A program made the position numbers and the translations under genes. Below the pieces are notes generated by a model. That model had not been told where the DNA came from. It saw only the letters and a program-made list of their open reading frames with translations, and made no database searches. This document shows positions 26,780 to 35,948 of a stretch of DNA of 64,000 nucleotides, piece after piece. Origin of the DNA: Chelativorans sp. YIM 93263. GTDB taxonomy: Bacteria; Pseudomonadota; Alphaproteobacteria; Rhizobiales; Rhizobiaceae. Within the stretch, counting starts at the first letter, position 1; every line of letters starts with the position of its first letter. The stretch is from NCBI RefSeq assembly GCF_028767125.1, contig NZ_JAKCWP010000008.1, positions 62,001-126,000 on the forward strand, given 5' to 3'.

Positions 26780-27715
26780 ATGGATCGCTCTCACTTACCT
26801 CTCAATGCCCTTCGCGCCTTCGAAGTCGCTGCCCGCCAGGGAAGTTTTACCAGCGCTGCCATCGAGCTCCGCGTCAGCCAGGCTGCGATCAGCCACCAGA
26901 TCCTCGGCCTCGAGGACCTGCTTGGGGTGCAATTGTTCCTCCGCACCCCGCGCGGTCTGCTGCTGACGGACGAAGCCAAGGCACTCTTTCCCATCCTGAC
27001 GGAGAGTTTCGACAGGATCGGGCAGATTCTCGATCGCTTTGGCGACGGGCGCTATCGCGAGACATTGCATCTCGGCGTCGTGAATACCTTTGCTGTTGGC
27101 TGGCTGTTGCCGAGGCTTGGGTCGTTCCATGCCCAACATCCCGGCATCGAAGTTCGTGTAGCAACCAACAATAACCGGGTCGACCTGCCGAAGGAGGGGC
27201 TCGACATGGCGATACGCTTCGGAGATGGACGTTGGCCGGGCCTCGACGCACAACCTTTAATGGATGCGCCCCTCAGTCCGCTCTGTGCGCCAGATATTGC
27301 ATCGGACCTTACCAGCCCGGCCGATCTGGCGCGTCACACCCTGTTGCGGTCCTATCGGGCCGATGAATGGGCGTTGTGGTTCCGTGCCGCTGGAGGGAAG
27401 ACACCCGTTCTGGATGGGCCGATCTTCGACAGTTCTGTTGTCATGGCTGACGTTGCCGAGATGGGGCAAGGCATCGCACTGTTGCCCGTTCCGATGTTCT
27501 CTGCGAGGCTTGCCGCACACCGCCTTTTCCGGCCTTTTGCGGTAGAGGTCGCGACCGGACGTTATTGGCTGACCATGTTGTCGAGCCGATCAGAAAGTCC
27601 GGCAATGAGGATTTTCAGAGATTGGCTGCGAACCGAGATAGCCGAGCCTCAGCACAAGGCCTCCGCTCACGGATCAACAGCGTGGCGACAAGGCTCGCGA
27701 TCCCGGCCAGCATGA
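26780..27715 (+). CDS. LysR-family regulator, AmpR-like
   Basis: The 311-residue protein begins LPLNALRAFEVAARQGSFTSA, very like AmpR, with the helix-turn-helix ELRVSQAAISHQILGLE and the downstream FLRTPRGLLLTDEA. The effector domain follows (LGVVNTFAVGWLLPRL onward). AmpR controls ampC in response to muropeptides; the adjacent AmpC-like gene supports that role. The last ten or so residues are encoded by DNA that overlaps, in another frame, a relic of an iron-transport permease, so the normal C-terminus may have been replaced by a junction. Confidence 0.9.
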   Translation: MDRSHLPLNALRAFEVAARQGSFTSAAIELRVSQAAISHQILGLEDLLGVQLFLRTPRGLLLTDEAKALFPILTESFDRIGQILDRFGDGRYRETLHLGVVNTFAVGWLLPRLGSFHAQHPGIEVRVATNNNRVDLPKEGLDMAIRFGDGRWPGLDAQPLMDAPLSPLCAPDIASDLTSPADLARHTLLRSYRADEWALWFRAAGGKTPVLDGPIFDSSVVMADVAEMGQGIALLPVPMFSARLAAHRLFRPFAVEVATGRYWLTMLSSRSESPAMRIFRDWLRTEIAEPQHKASAHGSTAWRQGSRSRPA

Positions 27716-27834
27716 TCGCGGGAGCCGTATTCCTCGTGCTTGCCGACATTATCTCCCGGTTACATCTTCGGAAGGGTGCTGCCGATCGTGTGGTGACGGC
27801 GCTCGTCGCGCCCGTCTTCGCATTGATGTTCTGA
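27685..27834 (+). pseudogene. Relic of a FecCD-type iron ABC transporter permease (C-terminus)
   Basis: In the frame ending at a stop at 27832-27834, the translated sequence reads RLAIPASMIAGAVFLVLAD, then ADRVVTALVAPVFALMF. This matches the last two helices of FecCD permeases, where RxLLPASALLGAxFLLLAD and PVGVVTALxGAPFF are conserved. The rest of the permease gene is missing, and the first 30 bp overlap the end of the LysR gene in another frame. It is a gene remnant left by a deletion or rearrangement. Confidence 0.65.
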
Positions 27835-28194
27835 TCGGCGCTATTCTGGGGCGGCCGGGGGCGCTTGGAGACGGCGCAGCCGATATCCTAAGCCGGGCTG
27901 CCAAAAGACCGCTCAGAAGCATTCCTCTCCGCACTATCTTGTAAAATTTGGCGCACCCCGATCGCCATGGCATCCGCGATGAGATAGAGGAAATCCGAAA
28001 GGTTTCTGCTGGCCCTATTGCCCTGCGTGCAACCTTGTACGCAAAAGAGGACATAGGCTAAGAGATGTCGAGACTGTCCGGCGATTCCACCGGAAACTGC
28101 GGCCCGCGAACAGGTCGGAACGACGGATACATCATGATACAATCCCATCCTAGAGGCGGTTCATTGCGTACGACAAGGGGGAGGGGCCACGCTG
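27835..28194. other. Non-coding interval before the HWE kinase gene
   Basis: About 360 bp without a gene I can support; the short open frames on the minus strand have no recognisable features. It probably contains rearrangement debris next to the permease relic and the promoter of the kinase gene. Confidence 0.45.
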
Positions 28195-30036
28195 GTGAGT
28201 ATCGAGTTTCCAGGTAAGGGCGGCGAGATGGGAGCTCTCATCCGCTCCTACGACTGGGCAAGCACCAGCTTGGGGCCAATTTCTCGGTGGCCGCACTCCT
28301 TGCGGTTTGCCGTCAGTCTCATCTTGCCCGCGCAGGCACAGATAGTCATCTTCTGGGGCCCGGAGTTCGTGGCGCTCTACAATGATGCCTATGCATCCGT
28401 TATCGGCGAGAAGCATCCTCGAGCATTCGGCCGTCCTGCTCGCGAGAACTGGGCTGAGCTTTGGCAGGACCTGGAGCCATTGCTTCAGCGCGTGTACCGC
28501 GATGGCGAAACCGTCTTCGCCAACGACCGCCCTTTTTTGATCGAGCGGCGCGGTTATCCTGAAGAGGTGTACTTCGACATTTCCTCCTCTCCGGTTCGCG
28601 ACGAAGGTGGTCGCGTCCAAGGAGTAATCTGCATTGTAAATGAGACCACCGAGCGCGTGTTGGCGCAACGGGCATTGGCCAAGTCGCAAGAACGTCTGTC
28701 CTATGCACTGGGCGCATCCGAAATGGTTGGAACGTTCGATTGGCACGTACAATCGGACGAGTTCTATTCCGATGCCCGGTTCGCGGCGATGTTCTCGGTC
28801 GATCCCGCGAAGGGAGCGAAAGGCACGTCGATTTCGGAGTACATGGCCGGCATTCATCCCGACGATCGTGATCGGATCGCCGCCGCAATCGATGACGCGA
28901 TTCAAACGGGCGAGAAGTACAGCCAGGAATATCGCCTCCTCCAGCTTGACGGGACGGTTCGATGGATCGAGGTCCGCGGCGAATGCCTCTATGATGCTGA
29001 TGGGAGGCCTGAGCGGTTCCCCGGTGCAGCCGTCGATATCACAGAGCGGAAGGAAAAAGAGGAGACGCTGCATCAGCTTGCCGCCATTGTCGCCTCGTCG
29101 GAAGATGCCATTTTAAGCACCGATCTCGACACAAAGATAACGAGCTGGAACAGGGGTGCGGAGCAGCTGTACGGCTATACCGCCGAGGAAGTGGCCGGTA
29201 AATCCGTTACGATCCTGGTGCCGGAGGACCGGCCGGACGAAGAGCCGATGATCATCGAGCGTATCAGCCGGGGGGAGCGAATCGAGACGTATGAGACCAA
29301 GCGTCGGCGCAAGGACGGCGTGCTGGTCGACGTGTCTCTCACGGTGTCCCCGGTACGCGATTCATCAGGCAAAATCGTCGGAGCATCGAAGATCGCGCGC
29401 GACATTACCCAACGAAAGGAGGCCGAGCGGCTGGAGCGCTTCCTTATCGGCGAAATGAAGCATCGCGTGAAGAATACGATAGCCACAGTCCGTGCAATCG
29501 CCGGGCAGACCCTGGGGAAAGAAAGCAGTAAAGAAGCGCGTGATGCTTTTGATGCGCGCTTGCTCTCCCTGTCGAGGGCACACGATCTGTTGACGGCCCG
29601 AGACTGGAGCGGAGCCGAACTGTCGGCCCTCATTGCCGAAGTGCTCTCGCCCTATGAGAGGGACCATTTCGAGGTTAGGGGGCCGGAGGTGCGGCTACCT
29701 TCGAAGGCGGTGCTGGCCTTTTCACTGGCACTGCACGAGTTGGCGACAAATGCTGTCAAACACGGCGCTCTCGCCCGTTCTTCGGGCCAGGTCACCATCA
29801 CCTGGGCGGTAACGCCCGGTGACCAACCGCGCCTCACCCTGCAATGGGAGGAACGCGGCGGACCTCCCGTCAAACCGCCGCTTCAGAAGGGGTTCGGGTC
29901 GCGGCTGATTGAGGAGCTTTTGTCCGCGGAGCTCGATGGTGAGGTCAACATAACCTATGAAGCAGCAGGCATAACCTGCGAAGTGGATGCGCCGTTGCAG
30001 GTCCAATGGGAGGAAGCGGCAACGCTGGCATCCTAA
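28195..30036 (+). CDS. HWE-family sensor histidine kinase with three PAS domains
   Basis: The 613-residue soluble protein starts at a GTG after GGGGGAGGGG. It has three PAS-like sensory domains (about 35-160, 170-285 and 295-408, the last two ending in DITERK and DITQRK) and a C-terminal HWE kinase core: His423 in GEMKHRVKN, HELATNAVKHGAL at 514-526, and WEE at 551-553. HWE kinases are common in alphaproteobacteria and signal light, redox or general stress. No response regulator or receiver domain is adjacent, and no chromophore Cys motif typical of LOV (NCRFLQ) is visible. Confidence 0.92.
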   Translation: MSIEFPGKGGEMGALIRSYDWASTSLGPISRWPHSLRFAVSLILPAQAQIVIFWGPEFVALYNDAYASVIGEKHPRAFGRPARENWAELWQDLEPLLQRVYRDGETVFANDRPFLIERRGYPEEVYFDISSSPVRDEGGRVQGVICIVNETTERVLAQRALAKSQERLSYALGASEMVGTFDWHVQSDEFYSDARFAAMFSVDPAKGAKGTSISEYMAGIHPDDRDRIAAAIDDAIQTGEKYSQEYRLLQLDGTVRWIEVRGECLYDADGRPERFPGAAVDITERKEKEETLHQLAAIVASSEDAILSTDLDTKITSWNRGAEQLYGYTAEEVAGKSVTILVPEDRPDEEPMIIERISRGERIETYETKRRRKDGVLVDVSLTVSPVRDSSGKIVGASKIARDITQRKEAERLERFLIGEMKHRVKNTIATVRAIAGQTLGKESSKEARDAFDARLLSLSRAHDLLTARDWSGAELSALIAEVLSPYERDHFEVRGPEVRLPSKAVLAFSLALHELATNAVKHGALARSSGQVTITWAVTPGDQPRLTLQWEERGGPPVKPPLQKGFGSRLIEELLSAELDGEVNITYEAAGITCEVDAPLQVQWEEAATLAS

Positions 30037-30217
30037 CAATACACCGCGGAAGATAGCCGGCCACGATCGTGTTTGTTTGCCGAAGTCGCCTTTGGGTCGC
30101 CTCATCAGTTGGGGTCCGCCCTGCAGACCATCTGAACGGCCGCAACTGAGACATTCTCTCCCAGTAGCACAGTGCCGCCAGCGCAAGATGAATTAAGTGT
30201 TGGATGGTGACGACTTG

Positions 30218-30246
30218 TTGCTTGGCTAAGCAGTGCTGTGTGTTAT
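30218..30246 (+). promoter_or_regulatory. Possible promoter of the Csu-type pilus operon
   Basis: TTGCTT (30218-30223) and TGTTAT (30241-30246) are separated by 17 bp, about 80 bp upstream of the first pilus gene. Fit to sigma-70 consensus is moderate. Confidence 0.4.
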
Positions 30247-30328
30247 TTTTGAGTTCCGGTTGGGGATTCCCGTTGAGACGAACCGCTTTGCGACGTTCGC
30301 CCTCGTCGGTTGCCGTGAAGGAGGATGA

Positions 30329-30826
30329 ATGCGGAACCGTCTCGTAGCCCTTGTTGGGCTGCTCGCCATGTCGGCCGTGATGTCAGAAACGGCTTTCTCC
30401 CAGACTGCTACCACGCAATTCAACGTTCAGATCACCATCAACGCTGAATGTCAGATTAACTCGGCAAACGACCTGAACTTTGGCGCATCCGGCATGCTTG
30501 ATACGGCAGTTGCGGCGACAACCGCAATCGCCGTCCAATGCACCAGCGGGACCACATACGATGTCGGCCTGAATGAAGGCACAGGCGCCGGTGCGACAGT
30601 CGCTACGCGCGTTATGACGGGCCCCGGCGCCGAGACCGTGACTTATTCACTCTACACGGACCCGGCACATACAGATGTCTGGGGTAATACGACCGGGACT
30701 GACACCGTCACAGGGACCGGGACGGGTTCCGAGCAGATATACACGGTCTACGGCCAAGTGCCGGCGCAACCCACTCCAACACCTGGGACCTACAGCGACG
30801 TGATAACAGTGACGGTGACGTACTGA
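30329..30826 (+). CDS. Csu-type pilus major subunit (spore coat protein U domain)
   Basis: The 165-residue protein has a signal peptide ending near AFSQ and one SCPU domain: FNVQITINAECQINSANDLNFGASG with the paired Cys, and the ending QPTPTPGTYSDVITVTVTY typical of CsuA/B-type pilins. Such subunits are polymerised by donor-strand exchange into thin archaic chaperone-usher pili that aid biofilm formation. It is preceded by AAGGAGG and begins a four-gene operon with chaperone, usher and tip adhesin. Confidence 0.92.
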   Translation: MRNRLVALVGLLAMSAVMSETAFSQTATTQFNVQITINAECQINSANDLNFGASGMLDTAVAATTAIAVQCTSGTTYDVGLNEGTGAGATVATRVMTGPGAETVTYSLYTDPAHTDVWGNTTGTDTVTGTGTGSEQIYTVYGQVPAQPTPTPGTYSDVITVTVTY

Positions 30827-30845
30827 CGAACGTCTGGAGGATAGC

Positions 30846-31571
30846 ATGAAGCGATTGTTCATCTCCGCGATCGTCGGTATTTTCTGCAACCTGTTTACCA
30901 GTCTGGTGCTCGCGGCATCCTTAAGGGTTGCTCCGGTAGTCCTCGATCTCAAGGCTCCAACAGCAGCGTCCACGATTCGCGTCTGGAACGAAGGAAGCCG
31001 TTCCACAAATGTGCAGGTCCGGGCGTTCCGTTGGTCGCAGCGAGACGGCGAGGATGTTTATGAGGCGACGAATGATGTCGTGGCCAGCCCGCCAATAACT
31101 AGCCTCCCACCCGGCGGCGAGAACCTTATTCGGATCGTCAGGACCACAAAACGGCCGGTTCAGGCGGAAGAAAGCTATCGGATCGTTGTCGATGAGTTGC
31201 CTGACCCATCTCGACGTCAAAATGGTACCGTCGTAATGGTCGTGCGCCATTCGATCCCCGTATTCTTCGGCCCAGCCGAGACCACGGGCCCCAATCCGTT
31301 ATGGTCCGTCAGACGTGTTCAAGGCGGCTATCAGGTCGTCGTCAGGAACACAGGAACGCAGCGGCTCAAGGTGTCCAATCTCGCTCTGAGCGACAACGGA
31401 AGAGTCCTGGCCAGAAAAGACGGGCTTGTGGGCTATGTCCTTGGCAATGCGACTGCAAGTTGGGACGTACCTGGTAACAGTTCAGGTAGCCCATCCGGGG
31501 GGACGATAACAATCAGTGCTGATAGCGAAGCAGGACGTTTCGATGCGACCGCGCGTACTGGCGGCGGGTAG
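30846..31571 (+). CDS. Periplasmic pilus chaperone, CsuC-like
   Basis: The 241-residue protein has a signal peptide and the two immunoglobulin-like domains of pilus chaperones: SLRVAPVVLDLKAPTAASTI with the following VWNEG, then PPGGENLIRIVR and VPVFF-like SIPVFFGPAE. It would bind pilins after export and deliver them to the usher. It lies 20 bp after the pilin gene. The usher gene starts inside its 3' end with a 29-bp overlap. Confidence 0.92.
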   Translation: MKRLFISAIVGIFCNLFTSLVLAASLRVAPVVLDLKAPTAASTIRVWNEGSRSTNVQVRAFRWSQRDGEDVYEATNDVVASPPITSLPPGGENLIRIVRTTKRPVQAEESYRIVVDELPDPSRRQNGTVVMVVRHSIPVFFGPAETTGPNPLWSVRRVQGGYQVVVRNTGTQRLKVSNLALSDNGRVLARKDGLVGYVLGNATASWDVPGNSSGSPSGGTITISADSEAGRFDATARTGGG

Positions 31572-33981
31572 TCTACTGGCATCAATGTCTATCGGATTGC
31601 TGCCTTCGCCGGACAGTTCCCTCGCCTTTGCGCACTCGCTCCCGCCGGTGGAAATGCCCGAGAGCACGGCCCAACAACAAGTGGGCACTGCTCGCAGCCT
31701 CCAGCTTGAGGTCTTTATCAATGGCAGACCGACTGATCTCATTGCGCAATTCCGGCAAGAACCGGATGGAAGTCTTGCGATCGCACCGGATCAATTGCGC
31801 AATGTCGGAATTGATCCCGCCGAACAGGCGGTGACATCGGAAGGCCTCGTCGCGATCTCCCGCCTTTCGGACGTTTCCTACAAGTTCGACGAAACCGCAC
31901 AGGAAATCCATTTCACGGTGGGGTATGACGCTATTTCCACCCGCGTCATAGAGGCTCACAAGACGGACTCTGAAGTGCCAAGCGCCCAAAGCGGAGTGGG
32001 AGGCCTCGTCAACTACACGATATATGCGAGTACCGGCGGTGACGGGATCGACGATATGTGGGGCTTCGAGGGTGTGTCGGGGTGGTTCGAGGGGCGCGTG
32101 TTCAGCCCGCTTGGTGTGTTGAGCCATTCCCAGATCGTCAGCAGTTCGCCCGACGAAGCCTACGATTCCACGCGGCTTGATACAACGTGGTCGTATTCCA
32201 ACCCTGGATCGATGATTACCTATCGCGCCGGCGATATCATCACCGGTGGTCTGAGTTGGACCCGTCCGACGCGGCTTGGCGGCGTTCAGGTCCAACGCAA
32301 TTTCGGATTGCGGCCGGATCTGGTGACAATGCCGTTGCCCGAGCTTTCCGGGTCTGCCGCCGTCCCCTCAACTGTGGACGTCTATGTCAACAATGCCCGC
32401 CGCCTGTCGCAGCAGGTTTCGCCCGGTCCGTTCGAGATCACGAACCTCCCGGTCGTTACAGGCAGCGGCACGGCTCGAGTGGTGGTGCGGGACGCGCTTG
32501 GGCGGGAAATCGTTACCGAGACGCCGTACTTTGCCTCATCCGCTCTTCTTGCTCCCGGACTTTGGGACTTCTCTGCGGAGGGGGGCTTTGCACGCCGGTT
32601 CTATGGTCTCGAATCGAACGATTACGACAGCCGCTTCATGGCTTCGGGCACAGTGCGCTACGGTCTCGGCGACTGGCTTACGCTTGAAGCGCACGCCGAA
32701 GGTGGGGGCGGCCTCCTGAACGGTGGCGCAGGAGCGGTATTCGGCATCGGGGACTACGGCGTCGGATCGTTCGCAGCGGCGGCGAGCGCTTATGATGGAC
32801 GGACCGGACATCAAATCGCTGGCAGCGTCGAACTGCAGCTGTGGGATTTGAATCTTTATGGACGGATGCAGCGCACCTTTGGCGATTATCTGGACATTGC
32901 CGCTGTAACAGCCGCACCCCTGTCGTCGTCGTGGCCTGATTTCGACATCTTCAGTGCCGCGCCACCTCGATCGCTGGATCAAGTCTCGCTCTCGGTTCCC
33001 CTGAAGTTCGATCCGTTAACGTTCAACATCAGCTATACGCAGTTCGAGTCGTTTGATGGTGACGAATCGCGCATTCTCGGGCTTTCATTCAGCCGTCCTA
33101 TTGGCAGTAGAGCGTCGCTGTTCGCTACCGCCTACAAGGATTTCGAGAATGATGACTCTTTCGGTGCATTTGCTGGCCTGTCGATGACCTTCGGGGGCGA
33201 CATCCATGCTTCGGTCGGAACTTCCTCCGATTCAGAGGGAACAACGGTGACGACGGACTTGATCAAATCTGATGGTAATGAGATCGGTAGTGTTGGCTGG
33301 CGTATTCGAGATGCCGAAGGTGCTCGGACGAACCGGCTCGCATCGGTCAGATATCGTGCACCGATTGCCCAATTCGAGGTCGGGGTCGAACAATACGAGG
33401 ATTTGTACCGAGCAATGGCCCAGGTCGATGGGGCCGTGGTGCTTGCCGGTGGTGGCGTGTTCCTGTCGAACCGTGTCAACGACGCCTTTGCTGTTGTCGA
33501 TACCGGGGCTCCCGGCGTCGAGGTCGAATATGAGAACAGGCCTGTCGGACGGACCAATAGAAGCGGCAAGCTCCTGCTGTCCGACCTGCGCTCCCACGAG
33601 CCAAACAAAATCACAATTGACCCGACAAACCTTCCTGTCGATGCGACCGTCAATGGCACAAAAGAGACCACAGTACCGGCCGATCGAAGCGGCACGGTCG
33701 TAAAGTTTGACGTCGATTCCAGCCCTCAGGCGGCTCTTGTAACACTACGCGACGAGGAAGGCCGCTTTGCCGAGACGGGAGCGACCGGCCATCTCTCTGG
33801 CAGTTCCGAAAGCTTTGTCGTCGGCTATGACGGGCAGGCCTACGTGACCGGGCTTGGGCAGCAGAACACGGTCATCATCGATCAGCCGTCGCGCGGCCGG
33901 TGCGAGGCGACGTTTACGTTCCAGCCGCGGCAGGGAGAGCAGGTCGCCATTCCCGGTGCGGTCTGCCGGAAAGTTCAATGA
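31543..33981 (+). CDS. Outer-membrane usher protein, CsuD-like
   Basis: The 812-residue protein has a signal peptide (MRPRVLAAGSLLASMSIG), an N-terminal periplasmic domain (LQLEVFINGRPTDLIAQF), a beta-barrel rich in alternating residues with the plug-region signature YVNNARRLSQQVSPGPFEI, and C-terminal domains ending in the region CEATFTFQPRQGEQ before a final Cys. It would form the pore through which pilus subunits are assembled. ATG at 31543 is preferred because it begins the signal peptide and has AGGA upstream; it overlaps the chaperone gene. Confidence 0.93.
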   Translation: MRPRVLAAGSLLASMSIGLLPSPDSSLAFAHSLPPVEMPESTAQQQVGTARSLQLEVFINGRPTDLIAQFRQEPDGSLAIAPDQLRNVGIDPAEQAVTSEGLVAISRLSDVSYKFDETAQEIHFTVGYDAISTRVIEAHKTDSEVPSAQSGVGGLVNYTIYASTGGDGIDDMWGFEGVSGWFEGRVFSPLGVLSHSQIVSSSPDEAYDSTRLDTTWSYSNPGSMITYRAGDIITGGLSWTRPTRLGGVQVQRNFGLRPDLVTMPLPELSGSAAVPSTVDVYVNNARRLSQQVSPGPFEITNLPVVTGSGTARVVVRDALGREIVTETPYFASSALLAPGLWDFSAEGGFARRFYGLESNDYDSRFMASGTVRYGLGDWLTLEAHAEGGGGLLNGGAGAVFGIGDYGVGSFAAAASAYDGRTGHQIAGSVELQLWDLNLYGRMQRTFGDYLDIAAVTAAPLSSSWPDFDIFSAAPPRSLDQVSLSVPLKFDPLTFNISYTQFESFDGDESRILGLSFSRPIGSRASLFATAYKDFENDDSFGAFAGLSMTFGGDIHASVGTSSDSEGTTVTTDLIKSDGNEIGSVGWRIRDAEGARTNRLASVRYRAPIAQFEVGVEQYEDLYRAMAQVDGAVVLAGGGVFLSNRVNDAFAVVDTGAPGVEVEYENRPVGRTNRSGKLLLSDLRSHEPNKITIDPTNLPVDATVNGTKETTVPADRSGTVVKFDVDSSPQAALVTLRDEEGRFAETGATGHLSGSSESFVVGYDGQAYVTGLGQQNTVIIDQPSRGRCEATFTFQPRQGEQVAIPGAVCRKVQ

Positions 33982-34943
33982 TGCGCAGGCTGCTGCTGCC
34001 GTTTCTGGTATTCCTTGGCGCCGTTCTCATGGCAGGCATGGCGCGGGCGCAAACCTGCTCATTCAGCGTAACGGACGTGAATTTTGGCAATGTGGACACA
34101 TTGTCCGGCGCGGCGGTGGACGCTACCGGAAGCGTGAGCGTTACATGCAGGGCTCTGCTCGCCCCGGTTCTTCCGGTCCGCGTCTGCCTCAACCTGAATG
34201 CAGGCTCAGGTGGCGCGACATCAGGAACGCGCCAGATGCGGAATGCCGCCAATGCCCCCCTGAACTACAATTTTTTTCAGGATGCCGCGCGCCAGACGCC
34301 GTGGGGGTCACGCGAGCAGCCGGCGCTTGGAAACCCCGTTGCCCTTATTTTCAACACCCTTCTGCTCGGAATCCCCCAGACGCAAACCGCAACCATCTAT
34401 GGGCGGGTCCTGCCCAGTCAGCAGAGTACCGCGACGGGGTTCTACACGTCGGCCTTCTCGGGCGCCCAGGTCACCTTCAACTATGTCGCAAGCCTGCTCC
34501 TGCCAGCCAACTGCTCGAATGTCACCCAAAACACGATCCGCCCCCCTTTCATGGTACAGGCCAATGTTGTGCCGAACTGCAGCGTAACGGCGCAGAATAT
34601 CGATTTCGGTTCTCACGGAGTTTTGGACACGGCGGCCGATGCTGCCGGTCGCCTCGACGTCACCTGCACACCAGGAACAGCTTATACGGTTGCTCTTGAC
34701 AATGGACTGACCGGCACCGGCCCCACCGCGAGGCGCATGACTCTTGGTGGGCAGGCAGTGGTCTATGGCCTTTACAAAGACACTGCCCGCAGTCAGCCTT
34801 GGGGGAGTTCCGGTAGCCAATTGCTTTCCGGCAGCGGCACCGGGGCCACGCAGAGCGTCTCGGTCTACGGCAGGGTGCCGGCACAACCGACACCGGGACC
34901 AGGTACCTACACCGACACCGTGGTCGTTACGGTGACCTATTGA
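33978..34943 (+). CDS. Csu-type tip adhesin with two SCPU domains (CsuE-like)
   Basis: The 321-residue protein has a signal peptide ending in ARAQ and two spore-coat-U domains, about residues 25-175 and 190-320. Each begins with a Cys-containing CSFSVTDVNFG / CSVTAQNIDFG segment, and the second ends in the conserved GTYTDTVVVTVTY. CsuE of Acinetobacter has the same two-domain plan and forms the adhesive tip. The start overlaps the usher stop as ATGATG, giving tight coupling. No further subunit genes follow. Confidence 0.92.
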   Translation: MMRRLLLPFLVFLGAVLMAGMARAQTCSFSVTDVNFGNVDTLSGAAVDATGSVSVTCRALLAPVLPVRVCLNLNAGSGGATSGTRQMRNAANAPLNYNFFQDAARQTPWGSREQPALGNPVALIFNTLLLGIPQTQTATIYGRVLPSQQSTATGFYTSAFSGAQVTFNYVASLLLPANCSNVTQNTIRPPFMVQANVVPNCSVTAQNIDFGSHGVLDTAADAAGRLDVTCTPGTAYTVALDNGLTGTGPTARRMTLGGQAVVYGLYKDTARSQPWGSSGSQLLSGSGTGATQSVSVYGRVPAQPTPGPGTYTDTVVVTVTY

Positions 34944-35070
34944 GAGCGCGCCGCATCTTTACCGGCTACGCTGCGCCCGATTTCAGGTGTCAATTTGTAG
35001 AGCTATAGAGTAGACGTAGTTTTCTGTTTCGTGTTCGCTACCCGCCACAAACCGTCGATTGCCGCACAAA

Positions 35071-35600
35071 TTGATCCATTATTTCCCACCCAAACGAATT
35101 CCGCATGCCGCTGTGATCGTCATCATTGCGGAAGCTCTGCTGGCAGGGTGTTCGTCATCGGACCAAGCTACCACGGCTGAACCGCCTGTGTTGGAAGATA
35201 CCGCCACGCCGACCGTCGGCGGGGACGGCTCGGAATCCAGCTGGATGAACTGACAAAAAGCGACCTTGAGGGTGCCGGATTATCCGGCGAGCTCGCTTGC
35301 AGCTTCTCGACAGGTGATACCCCGCCGGTCCTCTTTGCCACGGGCATTGTCGCATCGGACGAACCAGCCCAGGGTGTCGCCAAGGTCTCCGGCTATGTGG
35401 AGCGCGTCGGCGCGCCCGGTGGATTTAGCGGAATGATCGATAACCCGACCTTCACCGGTCGGGGCAAGACGATCAAGGTCTCCATCACCGGACCTGCGAG
35501 CGGAGGCGGCGAGGCCCCGGTCCGACCAGCGACACTTGTTTATGAGCGGGCGGACGGAGCGAGCCGTACCTTTGATGGGCGCTGGCAGTGCGGCCCATAG
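35071..35600 (+). pseudogene. Putative lipoprotein gene split by a frameshift
   Basis: One frame from a TTG near 35071 encodes KRIPHAAVIVIIAEALLAGC, a signal with lipobox, then an acidic Ser/Thr linker, and stops at about 35253. The adjacent frame from about 35230 to 35600 encodes a plausible soluble domain (LDELTKSDLEGAGLSGELAC, then later YERADGASRTFDGRWQCGP) but has no start or signal of its own. Joining them needs one base added near 35221-35232, next to a GGCGGGGACGG run. The family is unknown. It may be a true null allele or a sequencing error. Confidence 0.6.
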
Positions 35601-35948
35601 GCCAGGGAAAGATGGGAAGGGGATCGTCAGCGGAACGACTCAGCCATTCTTGCGGCCATACTTGGTGGCATCAAGGCACGGCACACGGCTCCTCATCTCT
35701 GTCCACCTCCGTCTGAGGCTCTATCAAGAGACGGTGTGCTGTTTCCGACACTCAACATGACCTCGGCACGCTCCGGCGGCACCGGGCGGCGGTGAACCGC
35801 CGCCCTTCAAAACAAAATCGCTTTCCGCCCGCAGATACCGTCTCAAGGCGGAAGCTCATGCGTGTCGCTTTTTGAGTATGAAGTGTCGTTTATTGAATAT
35901 CCGTGTCGGCGGTGATACCGAGGTTCTCCCAAGAACACGGAGACAGAA
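35601..35948 (+). other. Non-coding interval with strong hairpin
   Basis: About 350 bp without a supported gene. A perfect 9-bp stem, GGGCGGCGG and CCGCCGCCC with loop TGAA (35784-35805), lies in the middle, followed by TTCAAAACAAAATC; it could be a weak terminator for the upstream lipoprotein gene. Confidence 0.5.

Noticed and set aside
27888-28148. Short minus-strand frame before the HWE kinase
   Set aside because: No ribosome-binding site or recognisable feature; lies in a region of gene remains.
28150-29073. Minus-strand frame of 307 codons opposite the HWE kinase
   Set aside because: Opposite the conserved PAS domains of the kinase; no protein-like features.
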